IMG/VR virus record: IMGVR_UViG_3300008267_010368
Span: 1-64,000 of that record
DNA from: a virus
DNA: 64,000 nt
Strand: one strand, 5' to 3'
A program made the position numbers and the translations under genes. Each line of letters starts with the position of its first letter. The stretch's first letter is position 1. This document shows, one piece after another, positions 39,557 to 50,351 of the stretch. The notes under the pieces are model-generated. The model was given only the letters and a program-made list of their open reading frames with translations. It had not been told where the DNA came from and ran no database searches.

Positions 39557-40443
39557 TACGGATTTACATATTCATACCATCTTATGGGATTAAAAACAGT
39601 CCCCCTTCTATTTAATGTACCATTTGCAGTTTCAGTATACGCAGCATATTCATACGTATCATAATTTAAAATGTACTTGTAGTAAAAATTCAATTGTTTG
39701 TTAACATTAAAAACATTTGGACCAACAAATGTTGATTGCGGAACATTAATCATTCTTATAAACTGTCCCTTTTTAGCATTAAAAAACTTTGCACCTACAT
39801 AAAATTCATTAGGTGGAAAATAGTTTTTATCTTTCAACCAATAAACATAAAAACCTTCTTTATCTGCCCCTTGTGAATCCAAAACAAATTTAGGTTTTTT
39901 TACTTCCACACTAATTTGATTAGAAACTGGTCCAACCAAACCAGGTTCTTTTAGTCCTTGTTGTGTTGGAATTATTACTGAAAGAAGTATTCTTTGTGTT
40001 TCTGATTCGTAAGTGTCATAAAAATCTAATTTGAAAAAACTTCCTTTAAAATTGTTTGCAAAATAATAAATTTCACTATCAGTGAAAGAAGCGTTTTGGT
40101 AATCTATTGCCCAATTATTGGTAGTTGATGCACTTACTTCTGATAAAAAATCATAAAAAAAGAATTCATAATTAATTGAAGTTCTTAGTTGTTGTATTGT
40201 GATTTGGTTGTTTTGTCCAATAGTAATGTTTGTGGTATAGTCTTGGTGTGCAAATCTTGTTATTTCAAAATCCTGTGGTGGATTTATTATTTCCCTTAAA
40301 ACTTCACTTTCATATTCAGCAATTGCTTCACTTCTACCATCAAAATCAAAAGTTAATTCTAATGGAATATTAACAAATTCATCGTTTATTGTTACTATTT
40401 TTCTATAATTATTATTCACAATCGTCAGTTGTTGGATCTTCAT
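39556..40443 (-). CDS. Structural protein, baseplate region (295 aa)
   Basis: A soluble beta-rich protein with FVNIPLELTFDFDGRSEAIA near the N-terminus, FKGSFFKLDFYDTYESETQR in the middle, and a Tyr-rich C-terminus. No family recognised. It overlaps its neighbours at both ends (1 and 32 bases). Position implies a baseplate or tail protein. Confidence 0.6.
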   Translation of the reverse strand: MKIQQLTIVNNNYRKIVTINDEFVNIPLELTFDFDGRSEAIAEYESEVLREIINPPQDFEITRFAHQDYTTNITIGQNNQITIQQLRTSINYEFFFYDFLSEVSASTTNNWAIDYQNASFTDSEIYYFANNFKGSFFKLDFYDTYESETQRILLSVIIPTQQGLKEPGLVGPVSNQISVEVKKPKFVLDSQGADKEGFYVYWLKDKNYFPPNEFYVGAKFFNAKKGQFIRMINVPQSTFVGPNVFNVNKQLNFYYKYILNYDTYEYAAYTETANGTLNRRGTVFNPIRWYEYVNP

Positions 40444-42115
40444 ACCCTGATGTTGTAGGTGCGTTCACATCTCTAATAACAGGGTAATTCAAAAAGTTTA
40501 TAGTTTTGAAAGGGTAATGAGCGTCATTCGTAAACGGTATGTTTAACCCCAAATTTTCACTATCCACATATCCATAACTATAGAGATCTCTCCAAATAAA
40601 TTGATTTGTCTTTTCTGAAAAATACGAATAAAATGGAACGTTAGCCACGTTTTCTGCGTTTTGTGATTCTACATAATCACTAAAAACCCTTATAGGAATA
40701 CTATTATGTGGTTGATACACATAACCTGATGGATAATCGTTTGTTGAATTGTCAAAAAATACATTTGTATTTATTGAATATTTGTGGTATATTGGTGACA
40801 GAACATATTCTTTTTGTTCATAATCATTATACTCACAAAAATCACCTTTTATGACATCATCTTTCTTTAAAAATTTGTTATAATAAAAAGTATACCCCTG
40901 ATTAATATAAGATGCCGTTGTAATATTATCTTTATTATTCAAAGAATTGTGATTCCACCAAGTATCTATACTATTTTTTTGAAAGTTAAATCCCCATCCA
41001 ATATCTATTGCCTTATTTGTGTTTGGTGCAGGTTTATTGAACCAACCAGCATAACCCCTGTTTACTATTGTAAGAAATAGTTCAGTTATTGGTTTTCCAT
41101 TGTTGTCAATTAAATTTGTTACATCAATGTCAGGATTTACCGTGAAAGCATATGACTGCGTACCTGTTTTAACTGAAACTCTTTGTACATTGTTTGGTGT
41201 TAATGCCGAATATTCTAACTTTCTTTTATTTGGAAATGGGTTATTTTCAAAACCCATTTTTGTAATAAAAGTTTCAGAATTTTCAGTTAAAACTTTATGT
41301 AATCTAACGTAGTATTTTGATTTTGTTTCTCCACTGTTATTAATATCTCTTATTCTTTTGAAATTTCCCGTTTTCCCGTCAAATACTTCTGTACTAACAA
41401 AAGATAAATCGAATAAAGAAAAAACAGTTTCATTTGACTTATAAGTACCATCACCAACACTATAAATTGAATAAATTCTTTTCCCATTAATAGGGTCACT
41501 TAATTCAATTGATTGTCCATTAGTTAAATTATGGTTTGTTGCACAATAAAAATAAACTAGTTTTTTACCATTTAAACTTCCTTTTTTCATGACAAAAGGA
41601 ATCCCATCTGACACGTTAAAAACATTAGTTTGTGAATTAATGTTTTCATTTGTATATGACATTGTTTGTGCGGTAGTACTACTATACGCATATGTCGCAT
41701 AAAACATCCAATTATAACTTGTGGCACTTTTAGGAATGTAATTTAGGTGATTAGTAATACCCCTTTCCCTTATCAATGTAAATTCGTCATATTGTGGAAA
41801 ACCTCTCCATACATTTGTATTAATCGATTGTTCAGCGTCTATTAAAAATAAATTATTTTTAAATGGTGTATAAATAGACGTTCCTGATATAGTATTGTCA
41901 AAAATATTTACAATTTTTCCACTCAATCTGAATATATTGGATGCTTGTCTTTCTTCTTCAAAAATACTTTCAATATTCACTAAAGATGCTCTATCACCTT
42001 GTACTAAGTTGCGTCTATCACCCGATAGATTAATTGATATTTGTTCATCTACGTTAGCTGATCCGGCAAATCTTTTAGACCCCAAAACTATTCTTATGTC
42101 ATCTTGTTTTCTCAT
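40412..42115 (-). CDS. Structural protein, baseplate region (567 aa)
   Basis: Starts MRKQDDIRIVLGSKRFAGSA, then a beta-rich body with many Asn and Tyr. Segments such as KYYVRLHKVLTENSETFITK and YVLSPIYHKYSINTNVFFD look like large virion protein folds. No motif was recognised. It overlaps the 2106-aa gene by 4 bases and the next gene by 32, so it is part of the same operon. Confidence 0.6.
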   Translation of the reverse strand: MRKQDDIRIVLGSKRFAGSANVDEQISINLSGDRRNLVQGDRASLVNIESIFEEERQASNIFRLSGKIVNIFDNTISGTSIYTPFKNNLFLIDAEQSINTNVWRGFPQYDEFTLIRERGITNHLNYIPKSATSYNWMFYATYAYSSTTAQTMSYTNENINSQTNVFNVSDGIPFVMKKGSLNGKKLVYFYCATNHNLTNGQSIELSDPINGKRIYSIYSVGDGTYKSNETVFSLFDLSFVSTEVFDGKTGNFKRIRDINNSGETKSKYYVRLHKVLTENSETFITKMGFENNPFPNKRKLEYSALTPNNVQRVSVKTGTQSYAFTVNPDIDVTNLIDNNGKPITELFLTIVNRGYAGWFNKPAPNTNKAIDIGWGFNFQKNSIDTWWNHNSLNNKDNITTASYINQGYTFYYNKFLKKDDVIKGDFCEYNDYEQKEYVLSPIYHKYSINTNVFFDNSTNDYPSGYVYQPHNSIPIRVFSDYVESQNAENVANVPFYSYFSEKTNQFIWRDLYSYGYVDSENLGLNIPFTNDAHYPFKTINFLNYPVIRDVNAPTTSGYEDPTTDDCE

Positions 42116-45100
42116 ATTTGTCCAACAACATATTTTTTAATATATCTATTTAGTGAACTTTTTCCTTTGAAAAGTCCAAAATAAAAATGATAAGGAGCAC
42201 TAACAACAAAATCAGGGTTTGATTGTAATGTCGATGGATCGAAAGTAGGGATACCGTTATTATCATAGTTGTAAATGTACCCTGTATTTTGTCCATTTGT
42301 TGCTTGAAAATATTCTGTAGTAACAAATGACATTTCTTGATATTTTGTTTCATAGATACCACCTAAAGAAGTATACCAATTGTTATTCTGATCACCCAAT
42401 ATTGAAACATAACCCCCATTCAAATCATTTCTTAACCACTTATACATCGGAACATTTTGTGTTTTAGGATAACCGTTATATTGTAAAACATTACCAAAAG
42501 TTAAAATACCAGGAGTTAATTGTCTTCTTTTTTCTATGTCACTTTCATACAAAACCCCAATAACTGCGTTTCCATTTGTTGTTGATAAGTATACGTCGTT
42601 ATCATCATAAAATTGATCATTAAATGGTAAAATCCCATATTCAGAATTTATACTGAACATTTGAGCAACATCACCGTCAATTCTTAAACCGCTCCTACTA
42701 AATAGTGCAAACACGGACGCATTTCCTTCCCCTAAATACAAATCAGAAGTACTTGTACTTAAAAGTCTCGATAAAAAGAAAAATAATAAAATTGTATCAG
42801 TTGGATTAAACGATGTTGAACTTAATGTCTCAACTAAATACCCATCCAATTGTGGGTTAAAACAAACTTCTTTCGCAAATTGATCTCTAGGACCTAAATC
42901 CATTATTGTCGTAGGAAAAAATATATTTCTATTGTTCAACCCAGGATATTCATTTGGATCATTACCGCCCGCATCTTCCCAAACACCTGTTAACCATGAT
43001 TTTTTTCTAGGTATTTGTCCAACAAATCTAGATTCTGTATGACTATACGGTGTGGATCGATAAAAGAATGAATTTGATGTACCTGAAGCATAATAAACAG
43101 GACCTTGATATGGTGCATTTGCACTGTCTTTAGCCCCACAAAATTTATAAATTGGTTGATTATTTTGATCGAATATAACTCTTTTTTGGAACGCAAATGT
43201 ATACAACCCACCATTAACCCAATTGTTTTGGAACGTGTGCGAAAATATTTCTCTACAGGCTGCAAATGAAAATATAAATCTAGCTTTCCATTCCGCTAAG
43301 TTGTTAGCATCTTTTTCTAATTCTTCATTAGACAAATATTCTTTAGATACAAAGTAATAACATCCACCAACAACAATTTGTTTTTCTAAGTTACCATCAT
43401 AATTGTTAGTGCAAGGAGCGACAACACCAAATGTATCACCATTACCACTATAGCACGATAGTAGTGTCATACCTTCACAAGATAGACTGTTTATGACTAA
43501 ATCACTTACAGTACTTCCTGAAGGTCTATCTTGAAAATCTTGCGATACACCAATATCTAATGGTATATACGGTGAAAAATTTATAGCAGTTGTAATTCCC
43601 CCTTTCAATACTTTGTACATTTGAAAGTTATCGTTAAAATACATTGCATATGATGAATTACCACTAACTTGGGTTTGTGTTGACGTAGGTAATCTATCAC
43701 TTCTAAATACTAACCTTCCAGGGTTATTAATTTCACAATCATAATTATATGTCAAATTTAAATGATATGCTGGTGAATAAACTCTTGCAAAAATCTGCGA
43801 TGAAACATTTACATTGAAAAGTTGTCCTGTTCGCGTACTTGACGCAACTAAAGTCGAACCTTCAATAGTTCCTATCGGAAGTGACGAAGCAGTAATTTCC
43901 GCATCACTTAAATTTAGTGGTGGGTCACCTACAAACCATGTTTGAGCTATTGTATTATATCCAGGAGACCAATCCCACTTTAAAGGAGAACTAACACCTG
44001 CAGGTGTTGTAAAATCCGATACATTATAACTATCACCATTGTATGAAACAAATCCAGATTCTGATTTATCTAAAGATGAATAATATTTTAAGGAATTATT
44101 TGTAAATGCAGTAAAATTTGTAAATATAGGAATATAATTAGTTTGATTTAAAATAGGTATAGATATTACGGGTGAACAAAATGGAAAATGAAACAATCTT
44201 GGATTTGAATTATTGATAACCAAATGACTTTCAGGTGTCAAAGCGTTATTTCTCCAAGTTCCATTTGTAACCCCAGGTACTTGCCATGTTTGTGTTGCCG
44301 GTAAGTTTCCAGTATTTGGTTGTACCGGTACATTCAAATAATAGTCACCTAAAATTTTAACACTATTTAATGGTTGCCCAAAGTAATCAGACAAATCATA
44401 TTCAATTCTTTGTTTTTCTGTATATGGATCAACACCTCTAGTTAAAAATATAATTTCTTTATCGTCAAAATATCTTACAATATTTTTGGGAATCGCATTG
44501 AATGTTCTATCGACATTATACCAACCCCCCGGTTGATTGGTTGGGTTATAAGGACCTGTTGGGTAAGAAAAGGTACTAGTAATAGTAATATCATCATCCC
44601 CGTTGTCTAACATTCTTTTAATTCTTTCACCCACAACAGAATTATTAAAACTACCACAAGCAGTCACTTTATAAGGAGCGACTGAACTTCTTATTATGGT
44701 AGTTACCACTGTTCCCGCACCTGCAACATTCGGCCAGCTTTGTGATGTGTTAAAAGTTGTATCCCTTTGTCCTGTGTTAAGTAATCTTACTAATTGATAT
44801 GCCGCATTTCCATATCCATTATTATTTACATAAATGTTGAATCCTCCTCCCACTAAAAGTTTTTCTACACCATTAGCATCTAAATAATTAAGTATTGTAA
44901 ACACAGGCCCACCTTCAAAATCTTTGTAGATTCCATTTAATGTTACATTATTAAAGGATGCAATCCTAATACCTGTAGATGTTGTTTTAACAATTCTTCC
45001 AACATCGGCACCCTGATAACGTGTAAATTCTCCTCCCATGTATATATCCCCTGAACCATCAACGGCTTGTGTTATTGTTAACACTTGATCATTAATATTA

Positions 45101-48100
45101 AAAATAGGATTTGTATTTAATGGATTTACCGTACTAAATGTACTATCTAACGTTCCAGTAGTATTCAATCTAACAGCATATAATCTTGTTGCCGAATTAA
45201 ATTCAGTGAACATACCTGCAACTAATATTTTATTATCTGTTTGTAATGATATGTCATAAACCCTATTGTTAAAACCATTACCTATGAGTAAAACATCATT
45301 AGCCCCAAGTGTTGTTAAACGTGCTAATTTTTTTGTTACACCACCATTATAGTTGTCGAAATCACCACCAACTAAAACTTTACCATCAAATGGTTGTATT
45401 TTTATTTTCCAAACCACATCATCGAATCCAGTGCCGGTGACAAAAGTCCCGTCAGGTGTTCCGTCGGTATTTAACCTAATAATTCTAATGTTAGATGCTC
45501 CATTATATGTTGTAAAATATCCACCAACAATCAATTTACCATCAGATTGTATATCTATTGCGGTTGTTATTAAATCAAATCCAGAACCACCAACATTAAA
45601 AGATGTGTCAATATCACCATTAGTTAATAATCTAACTATGTATCCGTTGATTGGTGTTCCACCATATGATGTAAACCCACCTACACAATATAGTCTACCT
45701 TGTGAATCGTATACCATATCCGCAACAGTATCATTAAATCCTAACCCAAAAGGTTGTTGATTTGTAGTTGCCAAACCTCTACCCCATCTAAATTTCATTC
45801 CATGTTCATATACAAAATTTTGTAACAAACCATATGATGAAAAATCTATCAACCCTTCAAACTGTGACATAGTGCCACCAGTAATCATCTGAAAATATTC
45901 AACACCCGCTTTGTAGTCGTAACTTTTTCCTTGTTGGGTAAGTTTTAAATATATTTGTGATGTTGACTGTGTTCCGTTTTGATTTAAATATGATACAGTC
46001 CTTGTAACTAAATTAGTTGAATTTGATGTAGAGTTTCCTGTAATAGAAACTGTTCCAAATTGATTTACAGTGTTTCCTGTTATATTTGGATCATAGATAT
46101 CTTCTATTTTAGTAAACGATAGTAATGTTCCAGGACTACCAATGTTAGATATTGTTCCTTGATCACAAACTAAAATCAAAGGTTGATCTGTAAAAGGTAT
46201 TGACGGTGTTTCAATATTTGTAACAGGATGTAAATTTTTCACAGTTGTTACCATTTGAGCAGTTGTGAAGTATGTGTCTCTAGAATTCATCATGTTTAAT
46301 CTTTGAGACCAAGGGACTGTGAACGATAAAACACCGTTTGGGCTAAACTGCGTTGGGTAAGTTACCACAGGTGTTTTATATAGTTTGTATTTATCATTCG
46401 ATTTATCCCCCACATACCCAGCGAATCCTTGTCCAATTGCTGCGTTCAATGTTTCATCTGTAAAATCATAATTACTATTCGATGAACCAGGATTTGGGTC
46501 ATAAGAACGAATTAAATTCGCTAAATAATTTTCTTCATAGTTACTAAAAGTTCTTACACTATTACTATCAATTAGTGGACTAAAATTTCCATTGTCTTGA
46601 TATATTTCTATAAGTTCGTCTGTTATGGTTAATACTTCACAAGAACAATTATCACAATCAGGGTAAGATATCATCGGTAATGAGTATCTTGCAAATGGGT
46701 TTTGCGGATTCATGTATTCTAATAACCAATTATCACAATTGAACCCTGTCCAATTAAAAGTATCTAACACGTCATTTATTTGATAACATAACCTAACAAT
46801 ATTGTCATTCCAAAAATCCGCTAGTTTATTCCACAACCTTACTACAATATCGTATAACCAAGCAAGTACGTGTAAAACAACTATAAAAACATAAATTAAC
46901 GGATAAAATAACCCTAAAGTGAAGTACACAACAAAAAATATAATGTCAAATTTGAATTGAGCGTCGTTTGTTGGAAATCTATTTGTGGTTGCCGTACAAG
47001 CTCTTTCTGTGATTTCTTTAATACCAAGAATTCTAGATGGTAAATACCCCCATTTCCATCTATCTATGTGTCCTGATACTGTATATACCCTATTATAGTT
47101 AAACTCAAAAAACTTATCATCACAATCAACAGCTTCTTGTATTATTTGTAAACCTAAAGTAGTTCCAGTATCTCCATAATCGTTCCAATCTAAACTAAAG
47201 GCGTATGATTTTTTTTGTAAATCTTCGTTGTCAGGTTCGTTAATACTACTTGTCGACCAACCATATTCTTTTAGATTCGGAACTAAATAGTCCGCTCGTA
47301 TCACATTAGAACCTTGTATATCCTCATTTTGATACTGTATTCTAAACCTATATTTTCCTTTTGTTGGTATCCCGATTGTCGGATCGTTAGAAAAAATTTG
47401 TTCACCAAATTCATTTGTTGTAATGTAATCTAAGTTCATGGGTACTTCAGCAAGCCACGTACCATTATCATCTATGATATTTCCACCGTCTTCAAATTTA
47501 TATTCTTCCAATACAGGAAACCCTAATGTATCACTGTAAATTGTCTGTCTTATTGCTAATATTTTTCCTGATTGTGTAACCATGTCACAAAGAGCACCTG
47601 TATTAAGACTTGGTTTACAACTAACTTTTAACTCATCTTGATCTGAATTACTGAAAATGGAACCCATAAAAATAGCCTGTGGTGATATTTCAATTCCCGA
47701 ATCTCTTAAATCAAAATCAACCCTTGTTATTCCTATTGTACAGTATTCATCATCACCCCAAAATGGATCAACTTCTACTTCTTTTGCAAGATTAATGATT
47801 TGAGGAAGCATGGCTAAATTTGAATTTGCCCTAAACTGCGAACCAGCAAATTGTCCTTCAACACCGAGTCCCATTCTTATTAAGTCGGAAGGTCTTTGTG
47901 AAAAACAACCAATGTTAGACAAATCTAAATCCATCACAACAGTTTGCATACCCAAAGGAACACCAACAATCATAAAGTCACCACTGTCATTTGTTCTTAC
48001 AGTAAATCTATAATATTTTTCGTATATTTCTAATACTTCGGTTCTTGTTAGTAAATCATTTCTATCAGGAAATGTTCCTGTTGGTGTGTGCCCACCGTAT

Positions 48101-48432
48101 TCTTGGATATATGGCAATAAATTGTATCTATAACCGTCTTCATTTTTGTCCGAAATTGTTTTATATGGGTAAAGTGTAGAAATTACAGGATCAACTTCAT
48201 CTTCAGTTGATAATGGTACGAAAACAGAAATACTAACGTTTGGTACACCATACCCACCATTAGCAATGACTCTTCCTGCCACTACACCATAATCGGCACA
48301 AAATTTTGTATATAAATCTTCTTGTTTAAGTTTTAAAGATAAAATTTCTATCAAGTCAAAATCCTGATCGATTTTCAATCTTATATTTTTGTCTGCACCT
48401 GGATTTGCCTTAATTCTATAGCTTTTAAACAT
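42112..48432 (-). CDS. Giant baseplate-associated protein with membrane-like segment and delta-60 propeller (2106 aa)
   Basis: Domains in order: an N-terminal basic part; a carboxypeptidase-regulatory-like beta domain (VAGRVIANGGYGVPNVSISV, about residue 51); a hydrophobic helical segment at about 494-527 (FDIIFFVVYFTLGLFYPLIY); a Cys cluster (YPDCDNCSCEVL) near 590; and at about 890-1265 a run of delta-60 repeats (DUF5122) with the motif GG-F-x-x-Y-x-G, LN-DG-x-D-x-x-F. The rest is beta-rich. DUF5122 repeats form beta-propellers in secreted proteins. A hydrophobic hairpin in a tail protein could be exposed during infection to enter the membrane. It lies between gp6 and other baseplate genes. 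Confidence 0.7.
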   Translation of the reverse strand: MFKSYRIKANPGADKNIRLKIDQDFDLIEILSLKLKQEDLYTKFCADYGVVAGRVIANGGYGVPNVSISVFVPLSTEDEVDPVISTLYPYKTISDKNEDGYRYNLLPYIQEYGGHTPTGTFPDRNDLLTRTEVLEIYEKYYRFTVRTNDSGDFMIVGVPLGMQTVVMDLDLSNIGCFSQRPSDLIRMGLGVEGQFAGSQFRANSNLAMLPQIINLAKEVEVDPFWGDDEYCTIGITRVDFDLRDSGIEISPQAIFMGSIFSNSDQDELKVSCKPSLNTGALCDMVTQSGKILAIRQTIYSDTLGFPVLEEYKFEDGGNIIDDNGTWLAEVPMNLDYITTNEFGEQIFSNDPTIGIPTKGKYRFRIQYQNEDIQGSNVIRADYLVPNLKEYGWSTSSINEPDNEDLQKKSYAFSLDWNDYGDTGTTLGLQIIQEAVDCDDKFFEFNYNRVYTVSGHIDRWKWGYLPSRILGIKEITERACTATTNRFPTNDAQFKFDIIFFVVYFTLGLFYPLIYVFIVVLHVLAWLYDIVVRLWNKLADFWNDNIVRLCYQINDVLDTFNWTGFNCDNWLLEYMNPQNPFARYSLPMISYPDCDNCSCEVLTITDELIEIYQDNGNFSPLIDSNSVRTFSNYEENYLANLIRSYDPNPGSSNSNYDFTDETLNAAIGQGFAGYVGDKSNDKYKLYKTPVVTYPTQFSPNGVLSFTVPWSQRLNMMNSRDTYFTTAQMVTTVKNLHPVTNIETPSIPFTDQPLILVCDQGTISNIGSPGTLLSFTKIEDIYDPNITGNTVNQFGTVSITGNSTSNSTNLVTRTVSYLNQNGTQSTSQIYLKLTQQGKSYDYKAGVEYFQMITGGTMSQFEGLIDFSSYGLLQNFVYEHGMKFRWGRGLATTNQQPFGLGFNDTVADMVYDSQGRLYCVGGFTSYGGTPINGYIVRLLTNGDIDTSFNVGGSGFDLITTAIDIQSDGKLIVGGYFTTYNGASNIRIIRLNTDGTPDGTFVTGTGFDDVVWKIKIQPFDGKVLVGGDFDNYNGGVTKKLARLTTLGANDVLLIGNGFNNRVYDISLQTDNKILVAGMFTEFNSATRLYAVRLNTTGTLDSTFSTVNPLNTNPIFNINDQVLTITQAVDGSGDIYMGGEFTRYQGADVGRIVKTTSTGIRIASFNNVTLNGIYKDFEGGPVFTILNYLDANGVEKLLVGGGFNIYVNNNGYGNAAYQLVRLLNTGQRDTTFNTSQSWPNVAGAGTVVTTIIRSSVAPYKVTACGSFNNSVVGERIKRMLDNGDDDITITSTFSYPTGPYNPTNQPGGWYNVDRTFNAIPKNIVRYFDDKEIIFLTRGVDPYTEKQRIEYDLSDYFGQPLNSVKILGDYYLNVPVQPNTGNLPATQTWQVPGVTNGTWRNNALTPESHLVINNSNPRLFHFPFCSPVISIPILNQTNYIPIFTNFTAFTNNSLKYYSSLDKSESGFVSYNGDSYNVSDFTTPAGVSSPLKWDWSPGYNTIAQTWFVGDPPLNLSDAEITASSLPIGTIEGSTLVASSTRTGQLFNVNVSSQIFARVYSPAYHLNLTYNYDCEINNPGRLVFRSDRLPTSTQTQVSGNSSYAMYFNDNFQMYKVLKGGITTAINFSPYIPLDIGVSQDFQDRPSGSTVSDLVINSLSCEGMTLLSCYSGNGDTFGVVAPCTNNYDGNLEKQIVVGGCYYFVSKEYLSNEELEKDANNLAEWKARFIFSFAACREIFSHTFQNNWVNGGLYTFAFQKRVIFDQNNQPIYKFCGAKDSANAPYQGPVYYASGTSNSFFYRSTPYSHTESRFVGQIPRKKSWLTGVWEDAGGNDPNEYPGLNNRNIFFPTTIMDLGPRDQFAKEVCFNPQLDGYLVETLSSTSFNPTDTILLFFFLSRLLSTSTSDLYLGEGNASVFALFSRSGLRIDGDVAQMFSINSEYGILPFNDQFYDDNDVYLSTTNGNAVIGVLYESDIEKRRQLTPGILTFGNVLQYNGYPKTQNVPMYKWLRNDLNGGYVSILGDQNNNWYTSLGGIYETKYQEMSFVTTEYFQATNGQNTGYIYNYDNNGIPTFDPSTLQSNPDFVVSAPYHFYFGLFKGKSSLNRYIKKYVVGQI

Positions 48433-48445
48433 TTTTTTCTTTGTT

Positions 48446-48453
48446 GATAAATA
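48446..48453 (-). promoter_or_regulatory. TATTTATC motif upstream of the giant gene
   Basis: Coding-strand CTATTTATC, one base from TATTTATA, lies 13 bases before the ATG at 48432. Confidence 0.25.
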
Positions 48454-48505
48454 GTTATTGACTCACTTTTAAAAAGTAATATCATATCAAACAAAATAAA
48501 CAATC

Positions 48506-50347
48506 TTATGAAAAGTCTACCGTTGAAAGGTTTTTAACTCTAACCTTTATATCCCTATTTGGGAATCGAATTTGATATATTTGATCAGGTTCAGCAAATA
48601 TTGTACTATCAATAAGTTCAATTTCTTTTGTCGTTACCGAAACGTATCTTTGTGATGTTTCAGATGATGAATACTGTCCACCAACTTTATTATATATTTT
48701 CAAATCTGTAAGAGCATTAACTCCAGAAATGTTTTGAACAAGTTGTCTAACTTCCGATACATTAACATTTTGTCCAAGTTCTCTAGTTGAAGGTAACATA
48801 TAATTACTTACTGTATTGATGACTTGTGTTATTACGTCACCTTGAGCACCTGGGTTATCAAGAACAATATAAAACTCAAACTCCAAATCAATTACTTTTG
48901 CAACTTCAATTGAAATGTAGTCATTTATCATTCTATATTTAGAAAGATATGTTGCCAAATTTGTTTTCAAATTATTAGATACCGTTTGTGTTAATACCCC
49001 CGTACTATCATAAGACAGGATTTTAACTGAAATTTTGTTATTAGATTCTGATATTGCAACTTTAGCAGGTGCACCAAAATTACCAGGCATTGTATCAATC
49101 AACGACTTATAATCATTTATTGTAACTGCTCTTTTTTGTGCTGCAAAGTTATACGTCACCATATTTCTTACTTCTTCAACTGAAGGTTGATTTGCACCAC
49201 CTATAGCAGCAGTAATGTTATTAACTTTCAATGATTGTATTACATTATTGTTAGTAATTTCTGAAGGTCCGTTCACCACAAAATCAGCAAGTGCAACTTG
49301 ATTTATTGCTCCTACACCAATATTACTTGACAATCCACCACCTGTTCTATATTGAACAAAAAGTGTTGTATTTGGTTTTACTGTTAAACCAAGTCCAATA
49401 TTATTTTGGAAGTTCTGTAACTTTAATGGTACTCCAGTCGTTGTAAATTGTCTTAATTGTTCATCAGGTGTTACAGTACCTCCACCAAATTGTACTTTTA
49501 AAAAACCTTCAGGTGTGTATTCAGTTATGAATCTGTTATCTGTTTTTATGTACCTACCAACTTTAACTCCCGCTTCATCCACAGGTTTTGTTGGATCTTC
49601 AATAAAAACGGTATCTTCAACCAATGCATCTACTTCATACCATCTGTTTGTTGATGTTGCAAATTCTGAAAAGGACGGTGTTGCTTGATATGTTGTACCT
49701 TCTTTTTGAATTATCGATGTTACACCCAAAACATTCTTATCAGGTAAAAAGAAATTATAAAATGGTATTACATCTTGTGGATTGATTACTTTTTTGAACA
49801 CTTGTGTGGTTCCATTAACAACAACTTCTCTTTTTGTAATAATATAACTTCCTACAGAATTGTTGTTACTTGAAAATACTGGAACTTTTGTTCTGTTTAT
49901 AAACCCTTCCCTATTAAATTGTGAAGAAAAATCAATATCATAAACAGTTTCAAATGTTGTTCCACCACCATTAAACTGTGCACCTGCCCTTAATATACCC
50001 AAATATCTCACATCTTCCGCATCCCCAAAAGCATCCACTGTAATTGAAATGTCAACAACAGCAACTGATGGACGAAACCCCGGAACTTTTAATCCGTAAG
50101 TTCTTGCAATGTTGAAAATTGATGATCTTTGTTGCGCATATTGTAATATTGTTTCTTGTAAACTTCTATCAATGTGAAAATTTAAATTATCACCAATCGC
50201 AGCATTTAAGTCCATCAAAACAGAAAAAACCGATGCATCGTTAAAGTTTTGAATTAAATCGGGATAATATTGTCTTGTATAGTCAATCAGATCATTTCTT
50301 AATCCTTCAAAGTCCCTTTCAGTATATGATATTTTTCTATTAGCCAT
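48506..50347 (-). CDS. 6: Baseplate wedge protein gp6-like (P2 J family), 613 aa
   Basis: The N-terminus YTERDFEGLRNDLIDYTRQYYP and NDASVFSVLMDLNAAIGDNL are typical of gp6/J proteins. The middle carries VDISITVDAFGDAEDVRYLG, and the C-terminal third has ITINDYKSLIDTMPGNFGAP and LKTNLATYLSKYRMINDYIS, the signature of the J-type core that clamps the tail tube end. The protein builds the wedge ring of contractile tails. It is adjacent to gp25 in the usual gene order. Length 613 aa compares well with T4 gp6 (about 660). Confidence 0.9.
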   Translation of the reverse strand: MANRKISYTERDFEGLRNDLIDYTRQYYPDLIQNFNDASVFSVLMDLNAAIGDNLNFHIDRSLQETILQYAQQRSSIFNIARTYGLKVPGFRPSVAVVDISITVDAFGDAEDVRYLGILRAGAQFNGGGTTFETVYDIDFSSQFNREGFINRTKVPVFSSNNNSVGSYIITKREVVVNGTTQVFKKVINPQDVIPFYNFFLPDKNVLGVTSIIQKEGTTYQATPSFSEFATSTNRWYEVDALVEDTVFIEDPTKPVDEAGVKVGRYIKTDNRFITEYTPEGFLKVQFGGGTVTPDEQLRQFTTTGVPLKLQNFQNNIGLGLTVKPNTTLFVQYRTGGGLSSNIGVGAINQVALADFVVNGPSEITNNNVIQSLKVNNITAAIGGANQPSVEEVRNMVTYNFAAQKRAVTINDYKSLIDTMPGNFGAPAKVAISESNNKISVKILSYDSTGVLTQTVSNNLKTNLATYLSKYRMINDYISIEVAKVIDLEFEFYIVLDNPGAQGDVITQVINTVSNYMLPSTRELGQNVNVSEVRQLVQNISGVNALTDLKIYNKVGGQYSSSETSQRYVSVTTKEIELIDSTIFAEPDQIYQIRFPNRDIKVRVKNLSTVDFS

Positions 50348-50351
50348 TTTT

